From contig JAFYNQ010000095.1 of the NCBI GenBank assembly GCA_017548065.1, positions 1 through 64,000 of the forward strand: 64,000 bases of DNA, in the 5' to 3' direction. Positions 51,124-60,360 of this stretch are shown here, one piece after another. Both the position numbers and the translations under genes were made by a program. Within the stretch, counting starts at the first letter, position 1. Every line of letters begins with the position of its first letter. The DNA is from Oscillospiraceae bacterium. Its GTDB lineage: Bacteria > Bacillota > Clostridia > Oscillospirales > Oscillospiraceae. The notes beneath the pieces were generated by a model, which made no database searches, was not told the origin of the DNA, and worked only from the letters and a program-made list of their open reading frames with translations.

Positions 51124-51909
51124 ATGCATGTAATGGATATGTTCAGCCTGAAGGGAAAAGTCGCCCTGGTCACCGGCGGTGCCGGTAACTACGGCAGTCA
51201 GATGGTGGAAGCCCTGGCAGAAGCCGGCGCCACCGTGTGGACAGCATCCCGCACTTTGGAGAAGAACCAGGTCTTTGCCGCTTCCCTTCGGGAAAAAGGC
51301 TATGACGTCCACGCTGCCAGCTATGACCAAATGGACGAGCAGAGCATTCAGGCGCTGTTTGATACCATCATCGCCAAGCACGGTCATGTGGATATTTTGG
51401 TGAACAACTCCGTGACCCGTCAGGGCAAGGGCTATTACAAAAGCGCCGAAGACCTGAACCGGGGCTTTGCAGGCAACGCCACAGGTCTTATTATCATCAC
51501 CCGTATTTTTGCCGATCACATGGCAGAGCGTGGCAGCGGCAGCATTATCAATATCGGTTCCTACATGGGCATGCTGGGCTGCAACGAGACCCTTTACGAG
51601 GGCTGCCCCCACATCAGCAGCATCGGCGCTGCAGATTATTTCTTCCACAAAGGCGGCATGCACAATCTCACCCGTTTCATGGCCTCCCGATACGGCCCCA
51701 AGGGTGTGCGGTGCAACTGCCTGAGTCTGGGCGGTCTCTTCAACAACCAGCCCGAACCCTTCCTGGAGGCCTACGCCAAAGCCACCTTCCTGGGACGGCT
51801 TGCCGGCCCTGAAGACGTCAAGGGCATTATCGTGTACCTGGCCTCCGATGCCTCCTCCTATATGACCGGCGCCGTGATCCCCGTGGATGGCGGCTACAGC
51901 GCAAAATAA
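51124..51909 (+). CDS. Short-chain dehydrogenase/reductase (SDR), gluconate-dehydrogenase-like
   Basis: A 261-residue classical SDR. TGGAGNYGSQ is the NAD(P) motif, LVNNSVTR replaces the usual NNAG, NIGSYMG carries the catalytic serine region, and Y-F-F-H-K is the YxxxK pair. The C-terminal GAVIPVDGGYS is typical of the gluconate 5-dehydrogenase/KduD-like branch. The start is the ATG at 51124 with AGGAGG (51111-51116); the upstream open frame crosses the promoter. It is the first gene of the nine-gene operon and should oxidise or reduce a sugar or sugar-acid intermediate. Confidence 0.87.
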   Translation: MHVMDMFSLKGKVALVTGGAGNYGSQMVEALAEAGATVWTASRTLEKNQVFAASLREKGYDVHAASYDQMDEQSIQALFDTIIAKHGHVDILVNNSVTRQGKGYYKSAEDLNRGFAGNATGLIIITRIFADHMAERGSGSIINIGSYMGMLGCNETLYEGCPHISSIGAADYFFHKGGMHNLTRFMASRYGPKGVRCNCLSLGGLFNNQPEPFLEAYAKATFLGRLAGPEDVKGIIVYLASDASSYMTGAVIPVDGGYSAK

Positions 51910-51927
51910 GAAAGGATGTACTGAACT

Positions 51928-52713
51928 ATGGATATGAGAAAAAGCCGTGTGCTTCGTCAGATGCGAAACGGAAAGGTTGCCACCTGCATCAAGCAGAACC
52001 TGGCTGACCCCCGTATTTCCGAAATTGCCGCCATGTGTGGCTTTGACTGCATCTGGATCGACCTGGAGCATGTTCCCAACAACATGAGCTGCGTGGAAGA
52101 CACTGTCCGTGCTGCCAAGATCTATGACGTGGACGTGCTGACCCGTGTGAGCAAGGGCTGCTACAGCGATATTTGCCGCCCCCTGGAGGGTGATTCCACC
52201 GGTGTCATGGTACCCCATCTTATGAGCCTGGAAGAGGCAAAGCAGATCGTTTACTACACCAAGTTCCACCCCATCGGTCGCAGACCTGTGGACGGCGGCA
52301 ACGCCGACGGCGCTTACTGCCTGATCTCCCCCGACGATTACATGAAGCAGGCAAACGAGGAGCGCTTCACCGTGGTGCAGATTGAAGATCCCGAACCTTT
52401 GGCAGAGCTGGAAGAGATCTGCAAGCTTCCCGGCATTGACATGATCTTCTTTGGCCCTGCAGATTTCAGCCAGGGCATTGGCGCTCCCAACAGCCAGGAT
52501 CCCCGTATTGACGAGACCCGTCGCCTGGTGGCCGCCACCGCAAGAAAGTACGGCAAATTCGCCGGCACTGTGGGCGGCGTCGGCAATTTTGACGCACTGG
52601 TCGCCATGGGCTACACCTTCATCAGCGTAGGCGCCGATGTGGTGGCGCTGTGGAAATATTACAAGGACATCGTTGCCAACATCTCCGGCCGTGACATTGC
52701 GGAGGGTATGTAA
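51928..52713 (+). CDS. HpcH/HpaI-family class II aldolase
   Basis: A 261-residue aldolase. IWIDLEHVPNN and VQIEDPEPL carry the metal-binding glutamate region and FFGPADFSQGIG the aspartate motif of 2-keto-3-deoxy acid aldolases; TRVSKG supplies the conserved arginine. Relatives cleave 2-keto-3-deoxy-rhamnonate or -glucarate to pyruvate and an aldehyde. AAAGG precedes the ATG. It ends one base before the aldo/keto reductase gene, which could reduce the aldehyde released. The true substrate is unknown. Confidence 0.83.
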   Translation: MDMRKSRVLRQMRNGKVATCIKQNLADPRISEIAAMCGFDCIWIDLEHVPNNMSCVEDTVRAAKIYDVDVLTRVSKGCYSDICRPLEGDSTGVMVPHLMSLEEAKQIVYYTKFHPIGRRPVDGGNADGAYCLISPDDYMKQANEERFTVVQIEDPEPLAELEEICKLPGIDMIFFGPADFSQGIGAPNSQDPRIDETRRLVAATARKYGKFAGTVGGVGNFDALVAMGYTFISVGADVVALWKYYKDIVANISGRDIAEGM

Positions 52714-52714
52714 T

Positions 52715-53629
52715 ATGCAGACAGTACCTATGGTGCTGGGCACAGTGCAGCTGGGTATGAATTACGGCATTGCCAACACAGACGGCAAGCCGGATGAAGA
52801 AAGAAGCTTCTCCATTCTCCGCACTGCCCTGGAGGGCGGTGTGAACACCCTGGACACCGCCCGTGCCTACGGTGACTCCGAAGAGGTCATCGGCAGATTC
52901 CTGAAAACCTGGAAAGGGCCTATGCCCAACATTGTGACCAAGATCCCCAAGCTGCAGGGAGAAAGTCCCAAGGAACTGGAAAAATTTGCTGTCACCTGCA
53001 TAGAGGAATCTTTGCAGCGGCTGGGTGTGAACAAGCTCTCTGCCGTTATGCTGCACGGCGCAAAAGACCCCTCCATTCACGGCAAGGCCTGCGCCGATGC
53101 CATGGAAAAACTTCTGACCCTTGGCTATACCGACCGTGTGGGTGTGTCTGTTTATACGGCAGAAGACATCCGGGAAATGCTTCCCTATGATGTTTTCTCT
53201 GTGACCCAGGTGCCTATGAGCATTTTTGATCAGCGGCTACTGAATGACGGCTCCATTGCATCTCTGCAACAGCACGGCTACACCGTGTATGTGCGCAGCG
53301 TGTTCCTGCAGGGTCTGTTCTTCCTGGACCCCGACACCGTCACCGACCCCATTTTGGTTGCGCAGGCCGTTCCCTATATCCGCAGGCTGCGGCAAATCGC
53401 ACAGCAGCAGAATATGACCGTTGCCCAGCTGGCCATTGCCTTTATGCGTGACCAGGCAGGTGTCTCCGGCCTGGTGCTGGGCGCCGACACACCGGCGCAG
53501 GTGACGGACAGCCTCTCCAGCTTCCATACCCCTACCCTGGCGCCCGAAACTCTGTCACTTTTGGAAAAGGAATTTTCCACTGTAGATATCCCCGAAATTA
53601 TGAAGGTCTTGTCAAGACCCAAAAAGTGA
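52715..53629 (+). CDS. Aldo/keto reductase
   Basis: A 304-residue AKR. LGTVQLGMNYGIAN opens the barrel, NTLDTARAYGDSEEVIG carries the catalytic aspartate and tyrosine, VTKIPK the lysine, and VGVSVYTAEDI is a mid-barrel strand. The C-terminal half has FMRDQAGVSGLVLGADT, the NADP-binding part. The start is the ATG at 52715, one base after the aldolase stop; GGAGGG (52701-52706) inside the aldolase end is the ribosome binding site. It probably reduces an aldehyde or keto intermediate of the operon's pathway. Confidence 0.88.
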   Translation: MQTVPMVLGTVQLGMNYGIANTDGKPDEERSFSILRTALEGGVNTLDTARAYGDSEEVIGRFLKTWKGPMPNIVTKIPKLQGESPKELEKFAVTCIEESLQRLGVNKLSAVMLHGAKDPSIHGKACADAMEKLLTLGYTDRVGVSVYTAEDIREMLPYDVFSVTQVPMSIFDQRLLNDGSIASLQQHGYTVYVRSVFLQGLFFLDPDTVTDPILVAQAVPYIRRLRQIAQQQNMTVAQLAIAFMRDQAGVSGLVLGADTPAQVTDSLSSFHTPTLAPETLSLLEKEFSTVDIPEIMKVLSRPKK

Positions 53630-53639
53630 GGTAATTATT

Positions 53640-54941
53640 ATGAAAAAACTGATCGCTCTGTTGCTCGCCCTGATTACTGTTCTCTCTTTCTTTGGCTGCG
53701 GTGCCAAAGAACCCGCCCCCGCCATTGAAGAAAAGCGGGACTACTCCACTTGGGCCAACATTGTTGCTGACCCCAAGACCTGGTATGACAACCTGATGGC
53801 ACTGCCCATCGCCAACGAAAACATGAGTGAAGACGAGCTGCGTCAGCTTTGCGTAGACGCTATGCGCGCCAATCTGACCTTTGTGTGGACTCCCACACTG
53901 GATATTAACTACAGCTTCACTCTGTTGGAGCGTACCTCTGATGTATATCTGCCTGCCAACAAGATGGCTTACTCCGGTCTGTTCTACTGCAACAACAATG
54001 CCCGTGGCAACGTGTGGAAGGCACTGCAGTATTACGATATTGAAACCGGCGTTATGGATATTGAAGCTATGGGCGGTCAGATGCTGGGTGTGCTGTCCAG
54101 CGCCTGCGCACGTGGCTGTGAATGGGGCTGGGCACGTGTTGCCAACTCCACCGGACTGGAGAACATGGGTTCTTACAACCAGCACAACTCCAACATTGCC
54201 CTGGTTGGTACTTATAACTACGGCATCGGCAAGTACTCCTTCGGCAGCGGCAGCGGCACCAAGGACATCATTCGTGACAACGGCGAAGCTGTGATCCTGG
54301 ATTCCTATGCTGTTATGAAGCCCGCTGACGGCGTGTACTCCTCTTCCTCCTATCACGTTATGATGATCTCCGAAAATCCTGTAATCGTTTACGATGCCGA
54401 CGGCAAGATTGACCCCAAGGAAAGCTATGTGCTGGTACTGGAGCAGGATGCCATCGGCAGCAAGACCGACAAGCAGGATACCCTGCAATCCAACGGCGTT
54501 ACCCTCCGTGGTCTGGGCGGCGTGGACAATAAGTACACCTTCCAGGATCTGCTGGACAAGGGCTACCTTCCCTTCACCATCAAGGAACTGATCGGTGAAG
54601 AACCCGTTGAGGCTGGCGAGGCTTACATTGGTCAGCAGAACGCTCCCCTGGAAAACGGCGCAGATATGCTGCTGCATGATGTGCTGGCAAAGACACTGTT
54701 TACCAACTACGCTATCTGCACCGTAGAGACCCAGATCCAGAATCCCGAGGGCGAGGTGCTGGCAAGACATCGCTATGATCACCAGACCACCCCCTTCACC
54801 TTCCATGCTTCCATTTCCAGCGATGCCTTTGAAGAGGTCGCTGCTCCCTATGCCAACGGCAAGAACACCGTTCACGTATATGTCCGTCTGTCCACCGGTG
54901 AGCTGAAGGAAGCCTTCACCACTGTTCTGAAGGTTTCCTGA
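53640..54941 (+). CDS. Lipoprotein of an unnamed family with papain-like Cys-His-Asp pattern (copy 1)
   Basis: A 433-residue lipoprotein: the signal peptide ends FFGC with the lipid-carrying cysteine at residue 20. I recognise no named family. It is clearly related to the protein at 61388. Shared features are C156 six residues before WGWARV, H239 in YHVMMI, D258 in KIDPKESYV, the LDSYAVMKPADG block and FQDLLDKGYLPFT. Cys, then His about 84 residues later, then Asp 19 residues after the His, each in a strand-like context, fits an NlpC/P60- or transglutaminase-like cysteine enzyme at the cell surface. The catalytic reading is inference. It is the fourth gene of the nine-gene operon. Confidence 0.7.
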   Translation: MKKLIALLLALITVLSFFGCGAKEPAPAIEEKRDYSTWANIVADPKTWYDNLMALPIANENMSEDELRQLCVDAMRANLTFVWTPTLDINYSFTLLERTSDVYLPANKMAYSGLFYCNNNARGNVWKALQYYDIETGVMDIEAMGGQMLGVLSSACARGCEWGWARVANSTGLENMGSYNQHNSNIALVGTYNYGIGKYSFGSGSGTKDIIRDNGEAVILDSYAVMKPADGVYSSSSYHVMMISENPVIVYDADGKIDPKESYVLVLEQDAIGSKTDKQDTLQSNGVTLRGLGGVDNKYTFQDLLDKGYLPFTIKELIGEEPVEAGEAYIGQQNAPLENGADMLLHDVLAKTLFTNYAICTVETQIQNPEGEVLARHRYDHQTTPFTFHASISSDAFEEVAAPYANGKNTVHVYVRLSTGELKEAFTTVLKVS

Positions 54942-54946
54942 TTCCT

Positions 54947-56182
54947 ATGGAAAACGGATTTGGCTTAAAAGACGGCTTTGGCATTACTTACGAAGAACAT
55001 TTCGCAAGCAAGCGCCCCGATGGTCGCTATACCTCTACCCTGGCAGCTTTCATGGCGCAGCTGCGTGATATGCAGCCTGCCCTTGCACTGCCAAAGGAAC
55101 TGGATGATGCTACATTTTCCCAGTGGCAGCAGAATGTAAAGGAAACCTTACGCCGGCAGCTGGCTATGCCGGCGGCAACGCCACAACCTACGCCCGTAAA
55201 GCTGGAAACAGTGCAGCGTGATGGTTACCGTGTGGAAAAATGGGAGTTTTATCCCGACAACTACTCTGCCGTCCCCTTTATGGTGATGATTCCCGATGGT
55301 GCCGATGAGAATCACAAAGTCCCCGGTGTGATGTGCTACCTTGGCTCCGGCGCTAACAAAGAATTTGCTTGTCAGGAGCCCCAATCGGAGCATCCAAACC
55401 GTGCAGACGGTAAATACCCGGAGCGGAATCGCATGGGTCTTTACATGGTGCAAAACGGCATGGCCGCCTTTGTGTTTGAAAACCCCGGCACAGCGGAGAC
55501 CTCTGTGCTGACACCGCCGGAGGTGGGTAAGACCCACATGTATACCCGTACGGTGCTGTGCCACGGTCTGCTGGATTCCGGCTTCAACTATGTGGGACTG
55601 ACGGTCTTTCAGCGACTGCAATTTTTGAAATACCTGGACACCTTCCCCTTTGTGGATCAGAAAAAACTAGGCATTAGCGCCCATTCTCTGGGTACAGAAG
55701 CCGCCATTGCTGTGGGTCTTCTGGATGAGAGGATCAAGGCCATCGTTTTCAATGATTTCCTTCACGATGACCGCAGACGTTATGTGGCCATCACCGAGCA
55801 GGCAGAACCCACCCGGCTGTCCCTCTCCCAGGACATTGGCAACTGGCATATTATGCCGGGAAAAATGTCCACCTACGGTTATCAGGATATGTGCGCCGCC
55901 TTTGCGCCCCGGTATCTGAGTCTGAACGAGGGCGGTTCTTATGAAATGGTGGAAACCGTCCGCAGAGCATACCGCTTCTGCAATGCGGAGAATCATTTCC
56001 AGGTCAACTATTATCCTGCCTATTCTGACCCCGAAACACGCACCAAAAACGAGGACATGCCTCTTTACGGGCTAACCTCTCCCCAATACTACAGAGACTA
56101 CAGCTATGTCATTGTGTCCGACCATTCCTTCCGCAAGGATGCCGCTCTGGCACTGCTGAAGAGCGCATTTTCTATTGATTAA
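54947..56182 (+). CDS. Alpha/beta hydrolase, acetylxylan-esterase/dienelactone-hydrolase-like
   Basis: A 411-residue cytoplasmic hydrolase. The nucleophile is S247 in ISAHSLGTEAA (the AxSxG form of the elbow), a likely acid lies in FNDFLHDD and the histidine is H393 in VSDHSF. The N-terminal 80 residues are helical and charged, then the beta-sheet core starts at VEKWEFYPDNYSAVPF. Similar proteins in sugar clusters remove acetyl or other ester groups. It starts five bases after the lipoprotein gene, with no clear Shine-Dalgarno other than GGAT near the lipoprotein end, and ends 13 bases before the next gene. Confidence 0.82.
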   Translation: MENGFGLKDGFGITYEEHFASKRPDGRYTSTLAAFMAQLRDMQPALALPKELDDATFSQWQQNVKETLRRQLAMPAATPQPTPVKLETVQRDGYRVEKWEFYPDNYSAVPFMVMIPDGADENHKVPGVMCYLGSGANKEFACQEPQSEHPNRADGKYPERNRMGLYMVQNGMAAFVFENPGTAETSVLTPPEVGKTHMYTRTVLCHGLLDSGFNYVGLTVFQRLQFLKYLDTFPFVDQKKLGISAHSLGTEAAIAVGLLDERIKAIVFNDFLHDDRRRYVAITEQAEPTRLSLSQDIGNWHIMPGKMSTYGYQDMCAAFAPRYLSLNEGGSYEMVETVRRAYRFCNAENHFQVNYYPAYSDPETRTKNEDMPLYGLTSPQYYRDYSYVIVSDHSFRKDAALALLKSAFSID

Positions 56183-56195
56183 AGGAGTTGAAACT

Positions 56196-57155
56196 ATGTT
56201 TCCTCTCGGAAATAAAGGGCTTCGTATCGGCATTTTGGGCATGACCGAGGGCAACGGTCATCCCTACTCCTGGAGCGCCATGTTTAACAACTACCGCAAG
56301 GACGAAATGGAGACCTGCGGCTTTCCCGTGATCCCCCGTTACCTGGAAAAGCAGGCGCCTGAAACCTTCGGCATTCCCGGCGCCTGGATCACCTGCGTAT
56401 GTTGCACCGGCTATGCCGGCAGAGAAGAGGCGGAGCATATTGCCCGGGCTGCGCAGATCCCCACGGTATATGACCATCCCGAAGAAATGATCGGCAATGT
56501 GGATGCCGTCATCGTTGCCACCGACGTGGGCGATGAGCATGTGGAGCGCTGCCGTCCCTTTGTGGAAGCCGGTATCCCCATGTTTATTGACAAACCCCTG
56601 GTCAACAAAGAAGAGGACCTGCAGACCTTCGTCCGTTGGCGCAAGGAGGGCGCAAAGTTCATCAGTTCCTCCTCCCTTCGCTACTGCAAGGAAATTGAGC
56701 CTTACTACAAAAATCACTATGAGCTGGGTAAGCTGATGTATATCTGCTCTCCCATGGCAAAATATTATGAGACCTACGGCATTCACGCTTTGGAGCGTAT
56801 GTATCCCCTGCTGGGTCCCGGCTTCGTGTCCGTGCAGAACACCGGCACAAAAGAAAAGACTGTTGTACATATCAAGCACGAAAGCGGCTGTGACGTCCAC
56901 ATTGTCCAGGCACCGGGACTGAATACCTGCGGCATGATGGTGCTGGGTGACAAGGGCTCTTTGCAGATGCGCTCCGGCGATTCCTACTATTGCTTCAAGC
57001 GGCAGCTGGATCTGTTTGTCCACTGGCTGCGCACCGGGGAAGAGCCTTTCCCCTTTGAAGAAACCGTGGAGCTGATGAAGCTGGTCATCGGCGGCATCCG
57101 CAGCCGTGAAGAAGCCGGCCGCATTGTCATGCTGGACGAGATCAAGGCAGAATGA
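56196..57155 (+). CDS. Gfo/Idh/MocA-family oxidoreductase
   Basis: A 319-residue NAD(P)-dependent oxidoreductase. IGILGMTEGNGHPYSW is the dinucleotide-binding start, VDAVIVATDVGDEHVE the second strand, and FIDKPLVNKEED carries the catalytic lysine of the family. The C-terminal half has the mixed-sheet substrate domain. The start is the ATG at 56196 with AAAGGAG (56181-56187); the TTG at 56175 is too early. It should oxidise a hydroxyl of a sugar or inositol-like compound. It is the sixth gene of the nine-gene operon. Confidence 0.87.
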   Translation: MFPLGNKGLRIGILGMTEGNGHPYSWSAMFNNYRKDEMETCGFPVIPRYLEKQAPETFGIPGAWITCVCCTGYAGREEAEHIARAAQIPTVYDHPEEMIGNVDAVIVATDVGDEHVERCRPFVEAGIPMFIDKPLVNKEEDLQTFVRWRKEGAKFISSSSLRYCKEIEPYYKNHYELGKLMYICSPMAKYYETYGIHALERMYPLLGPGFVSVQNTGTKEKTVVHIKHESGCDVHIVQAPGLNTCGMMVLGDKGSLQMRSGDSYYCFKRQLDLFVHWLRTGEEPFPFEETVELMKLVIGGIRSREEAGRIVMLDEIKAE

Positions 57156-57180
57156 CCGAAACATATAACGGAGGATTTCT

Positions 57181-58518
57181 ATGAACAAGCTTATGGCCGG
57201 ATTTGCCAGGGTGGATATTACACCTCCTATGGGTATTTCCATTAACGGCTATTTTATGAAACGGTACTCCGACGGTGTGTTGGATCCTCTGGAGGCAAGC
57301 GCTTTGGCGCTTTCCTGCGGTGACAAAACCGTCATTCTCCTGACACTGGATAACCTGGGTATTCCCCAACTGTACCTGCAGCCCATGCAGGAGGCTATCT
57401 GCCGTGCCACCGGGCTGCCTAAGGAAGCCCTTTTTATTCACTGTACCCACTCCCACACCGCAGGCGCTGTGGGCGCCAAGTGGGAAGAACCCCAAAACCT
57501 GCAATACCGCAACGACCTGGCAGCTCTGCTGGCGCAGGTAGCTGCGGATGCCCTGGCGGACAGACGGCCTGCCCGTATGGGCTGGCGCACCACGGATATG
57601 CCCACCCTGGGCTTCTCCCGTCGCTTCCGCATGAAGGACGGCACAGTGCGTACCAACCCCGGCATCGGCAACCCTGATATCCTCCATGCCATCGGCGGCC
57701 CCGATGAGAAGCTGCGGCTGCTGCGCTTTGACCGTGAGGAGGACTCTTTGGTGCTGATGCACTACGGCATGCATCCCGACAGTGTGGGCGGCACCAAGCT
57801 CTCTGCCGACTGGCCCGGTTTTGCCCGCCGTACCTTTGAGCAGGCGATCCCCAATGCCAAGGTGCTGTTTTTCAACGGTGCAGAGGGTGATGTGGGTGTG
57901 CAGAATGTGTTCCCCACCTCCGGCGACATGAATGACCTGACCCTGGATTTTGATGATGTTTACCGTGGCTACGGCGCTACCCGTCGGTACGGCCGCATCC
58001 TTGCCGGCACTGCGCTGCAGATCTATGACATCGTGGAATATGTGGACGTGGAGACACTGTCCTTTGCCCAGTCCAAAGTAAAGATCCCTGCCAACGTCCC
58101 CACCCCGGAGCAGATGCCCCAGGCAAGGGAATACGCAGAGCTTCACAACAGCGACCGGGATGACCTTATCCCCTACACCGGCATGCAGTTGACCACCGTG
58201 GTGGCAGAGGCGCTGCGCATGGTGCGGTTGGAAAACGGTCCTGAATATTTTGAAATGTACTTAAGCGCCATCGCCATCGGCCCTGTAGCACTGCTGGGCA
58301 TCCCCGGCGAACCCTTCGCTGCCATCAGCATGGGTGTCCAGGGCGCAAAGGATTTCGGCACTGTGGTGCTGACCTGCAACACCAACGGCTATGAGGGCTA
58401 CTTCCCCATGGAGGACTCCTACACCGAAGGCGGCTACGAGGCCAGAAGCTCCAATTTCCGTGCCGGTGTGGGCGAGCTGCTGATCGCCGAAGGACGAAAC
58501 CTTCTTAATCAGCTGTAA
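57181..58518 (+). CDS. Neutral ceramidase-like protein without signal peptide
   Basis: A 445-residue paralogue of the lipoprotein at 48594. Shared motifs: GFARVDITPPMGISINGYF, LLTLDNLG, HCTHSHTAGAVG (metal motif), MHYGMHPDSVGG and FNGAEGDVGVQN. It lacks a leader, so one member of this pair works outside and one inside the cell. In clusters with Gfo/Idh/MocA genes such proteins are annotated as neutral/alkaline ceramidase-like, but ceramide is an unlikely substrate in this context; an amide- or ester-bearing sugar is more plausible. CGGAGG precedes the ATG. Confidence 0.8.
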   Translation: MNKLMAGFARVDITPPMGISINGYFMKRYSDGVLDPLEASALALSCGDKTVILLTLDNLGIPQLYLQPMQEAICRATGLPKEALFIHCTHSHTAGAVGAKWEEPQNLQYRNDLAALLAQVAADALADRRPARMGWRTTDMPTLGFSRRFRMKDGTVRTNPGIGNPDILHAIGGPDEKLRLLRFDREEDSLVLMHYGMHPDSVGGTKLSADWPGFARRTFEQAIPNAKVLFFNGAEGDVGVQNVFPTSGDMNDLTLDFDDVYRGYGATRRYGRILAGTALQIYDIVEYVDVETLSFAQSKVKIPANVPTPEQMPQAREYAELHNSDRDDLIPYTGMQLTTVVAEALRMVRLENGPEYFEMYLSAIAIGPVALLGIPGEPFAAISMGVQGAKDFGTVVLTCNTNGYEGYFPMEDSYTEGGYEARSSNFRAGVGELLIAEGRNLLNQL

Positions 58519-58523
58519 GATCT

Positions 58524-59192
58524 ATGAAATTTTTACAAAAATATTGGCTGGCGGTACTGACGGTTATTTGCGCTGCACTGATCACATGGACCGGCATACA
58601 GTTTCAGCAGCCCTTTTTGCGGATGCTGCCGCTGTATATATCTCTCTGTGTGGGCATGCTGCAATCCCGTGCCAACCGCTATGCATCGCTGGTGGGCGGT
58701 CTTAACAGTCTTGTGTACACCTTTGTGTATATCAGTCTGGGGCTTTATGCCAATGCCCTTTATGCCATCGCTGTCAGCTTCCCCTTACAGATCGCCACCT
58801 TTCTGCTTTGGAAAAAGAGAGCCTACAAGGACTCCGTTCATTTCCGTAGCCTGAAGCCGCTGCACTGGCTTTTTGTCCTTGGCGGTTTTGGCATTTCCTT
58901 TGTCCTTATGAATCTGATCCTCAATGCCCTGGGGGGCAGCTATCAGCTTTGGGACAGCACCGCCTCTTTGTTGGGTGTACTGGTAACGCTGCTGCAAATG
59001 CTGGCTTTCCGGGAGTACAGCTGGCTTATGTTCATCAGCGGTGGCAGCAACATCGCCCTGAACTGTTCCATGCTGGCACAGCATCCGGGGCAGATCACCT
59101 TTGTGATCTATGCGCTCCATTCCTTTATTTGCATTATTGTGCAGTTTTTCCGGGTAAGAGCGCTGCACAAGGAACAGAAAGAATCCCAATAA
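58524..59192 (+). CDS. PnuC-like small-molecule transporter (7 membrane helices)
   Basis: A 222-residue integral membrane protein with about seven helices. The segment ALYAIAVSFPLQIATFLLWKKR and the C-terminal FVIYALHSFICIIVQFFRVRALHKEQ resemble PnuC nicotinamide riboside transporters (facilitators of the SWEET-like fold). It is the only transporter gene in the nine-gene operon. Its substrate could be a riboside-like or sugar-like compound rather than vitamin B3. The assignment is moderate because the PnuC substrate motif is not fully evident. Confidence 0.5.
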   Translation: MKFLQKYWLAVLTVICAALITWTGIQFQQPFLRMLPLYISLCVGMLQSRANRYASLVGGLNSLVYTFVYISLGLYANALYAIAVSFPLQIATFLLWKKRAYKDSVHFRSLKPLHWLFVLGGFGISFVLMNLILNALGGSYQLWDSTASLLGVLVTLLQMLAFREYSWLMFISGGSNIALNCSMLAQHPGQITFVIYALHSFICIIVQFFRVRALHKEQKESQ

Positions 59193-59226
59193 GCGCTATC
59201 ATACTAACCGTAAAGGAGCCACACCT

Positions 59227-60324
59227 ATGAAAAGCATCCGTCCGGAGGCAACCCACGGCATTGTGAACCGTGTGACCACCTCCTTGTACTCTTATCAGGC
59301 ATGGCCCACTGTGGCCCAGGATGAAAACGGCACACTGTATGCCGTTGCCTCCGGCTTCCGCATCCGCCATGTAGACCCCTTCGGCAAGACCGTTATGTAC
59401 ATCAGCCGCAACGGCGGCAAGACCTGGACACCTCCCATCGTCATCAACGATACCTACCTGGATGACCGGGATGCCGGTATTCTGTATATGGGTAACGGCA
59501 AGCTGCTGGTCAGCTGGTTTACCCGTAACGCAGAGGAATATAACGGAGAGAAGCATCAGCGCCTGATGGAAAGCGCCACCCCCGCAGGTCGTGTCACCAT
59601 GGCAGGCGCTATGGAAGCCTCCCCCCTGCTGCCCCCGGAGGTAAAGAACATCGGCTCCTATGTCCGTGTGTCCGAGGATTACGGTGTCACCTGGGGTGAG
59701 ACCTATGCCTTGCCCGTCACTGCGCCCCACGGCCCCACCATGTGCCGTGACGGCAGTCTTATTTATCTGGGCTCCCAGCACCGTGCTGTGGGCGATCGGA
59801 TCGAAAAGGCAAAAATACAGCTGTTCCGCAGCTTTGACGAGGGCAAGACCTGGCAGCAGGTCAGCACCGTGGAAGATCCTGCATGGCTGCAGCCCGGTGA
59901 GCGGTTCTGCGAGCCTCACGTGCTGGAGTTGTCTGACGGCAAGCTGCTGGGCGCTGTCCGTGTGGAGGGCAGAACCCCCTTTACCATTGCCACCGGCATT
60001 TCCACCGACGGCGGCAAGTCCTGGAGCGAATTTGTCTGCACCAACGTCAGCGGCGCACCGCCCCACCTGCTGGAGCATTCCTCCGGCGCTATTATCTGCA
60101 CCTTCGGCAGACGGGAGCCGCCCTACGGTGAGTATGCCATTATCAGCCACGACAAAGGCATTACCTGGACAGAAGAGTACATCATCGACGACAACACCGA
60201 CAGCCGAGATCTCGGCTACGGTGCCACTGTGGAGCTTGCTGACGGCAGCCTGCTGTCTGTATACTACCAGCGCTGCCCCGGTGACAATTACCCCTCTCTT
60301 CTGTACACAAAATGGAAGCTGTAA
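59227..60324 (+). CDS. Sialidase-superfamily (BNR/Asp-box) protein without signal peptide
   Basis: A 365-residue six-bladed propeller-type protein. Five Asp-boxes are visible: SRNGGKTW, SEDYGVTW, SFDEGKTW, STDGGKSW and SHDKGITW. GFRIRHVD near the start could be an arginine of the active site. There is no signal peptide, so if it is an enzyme it acts on imported sialosides or related glycosides; many such proteins in Gfo/Idh clusters have unproven activity. It is the last gene of the operon and is followed by a terminator. nagB lies about 2.4 kb downstream on the same strand. Confidence 0.8.
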   Translation: MKSIRPEATHGIVNRVTTSLYSYQAWPTVAQDENGTLYAVASGFRIRHVDPFGKTVMYISRNGGKTWTPPIVINDTYLDDRDAGILYMGNGKLLVSWFTRNAEEYNGEKHQRLMESATPAGRVTMAGAMEASPLLPPEVKNIGSYVRVSEDYGVTWGETYALPVTAPHGPTMCRDGSLIYLGSQHRAVGDRIEKAKIQLFRSFDEGKTWQQVSTVEDPAWLQPGERFCEPHVLELSDGKLLGAVRVEGRTPFTIATGISTDGGKSWSEFVCTNVSGAPPHLLEHSSGAIICTFGRREPPYGEYAIISHDKGITWTEEYIIDDNTDSRDLGYGATVELADGSLLSVYYQRCPGDNYPSLLYTKWKL

Positions 60325-60329
60325 AAAAT

Positions 60330-60360
60330 CGCCGCAACCGGTTTGGTTGCGGCGTTTTTT
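60330..60360 (+). terminator. Terminator of the nine-gene operon
   Basis: Stem CGCCGCAACC (60330-60339) with GGTTGCGGCG (60345-60354), a five-base loop and TTTTTT. Confidence 0.92.
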
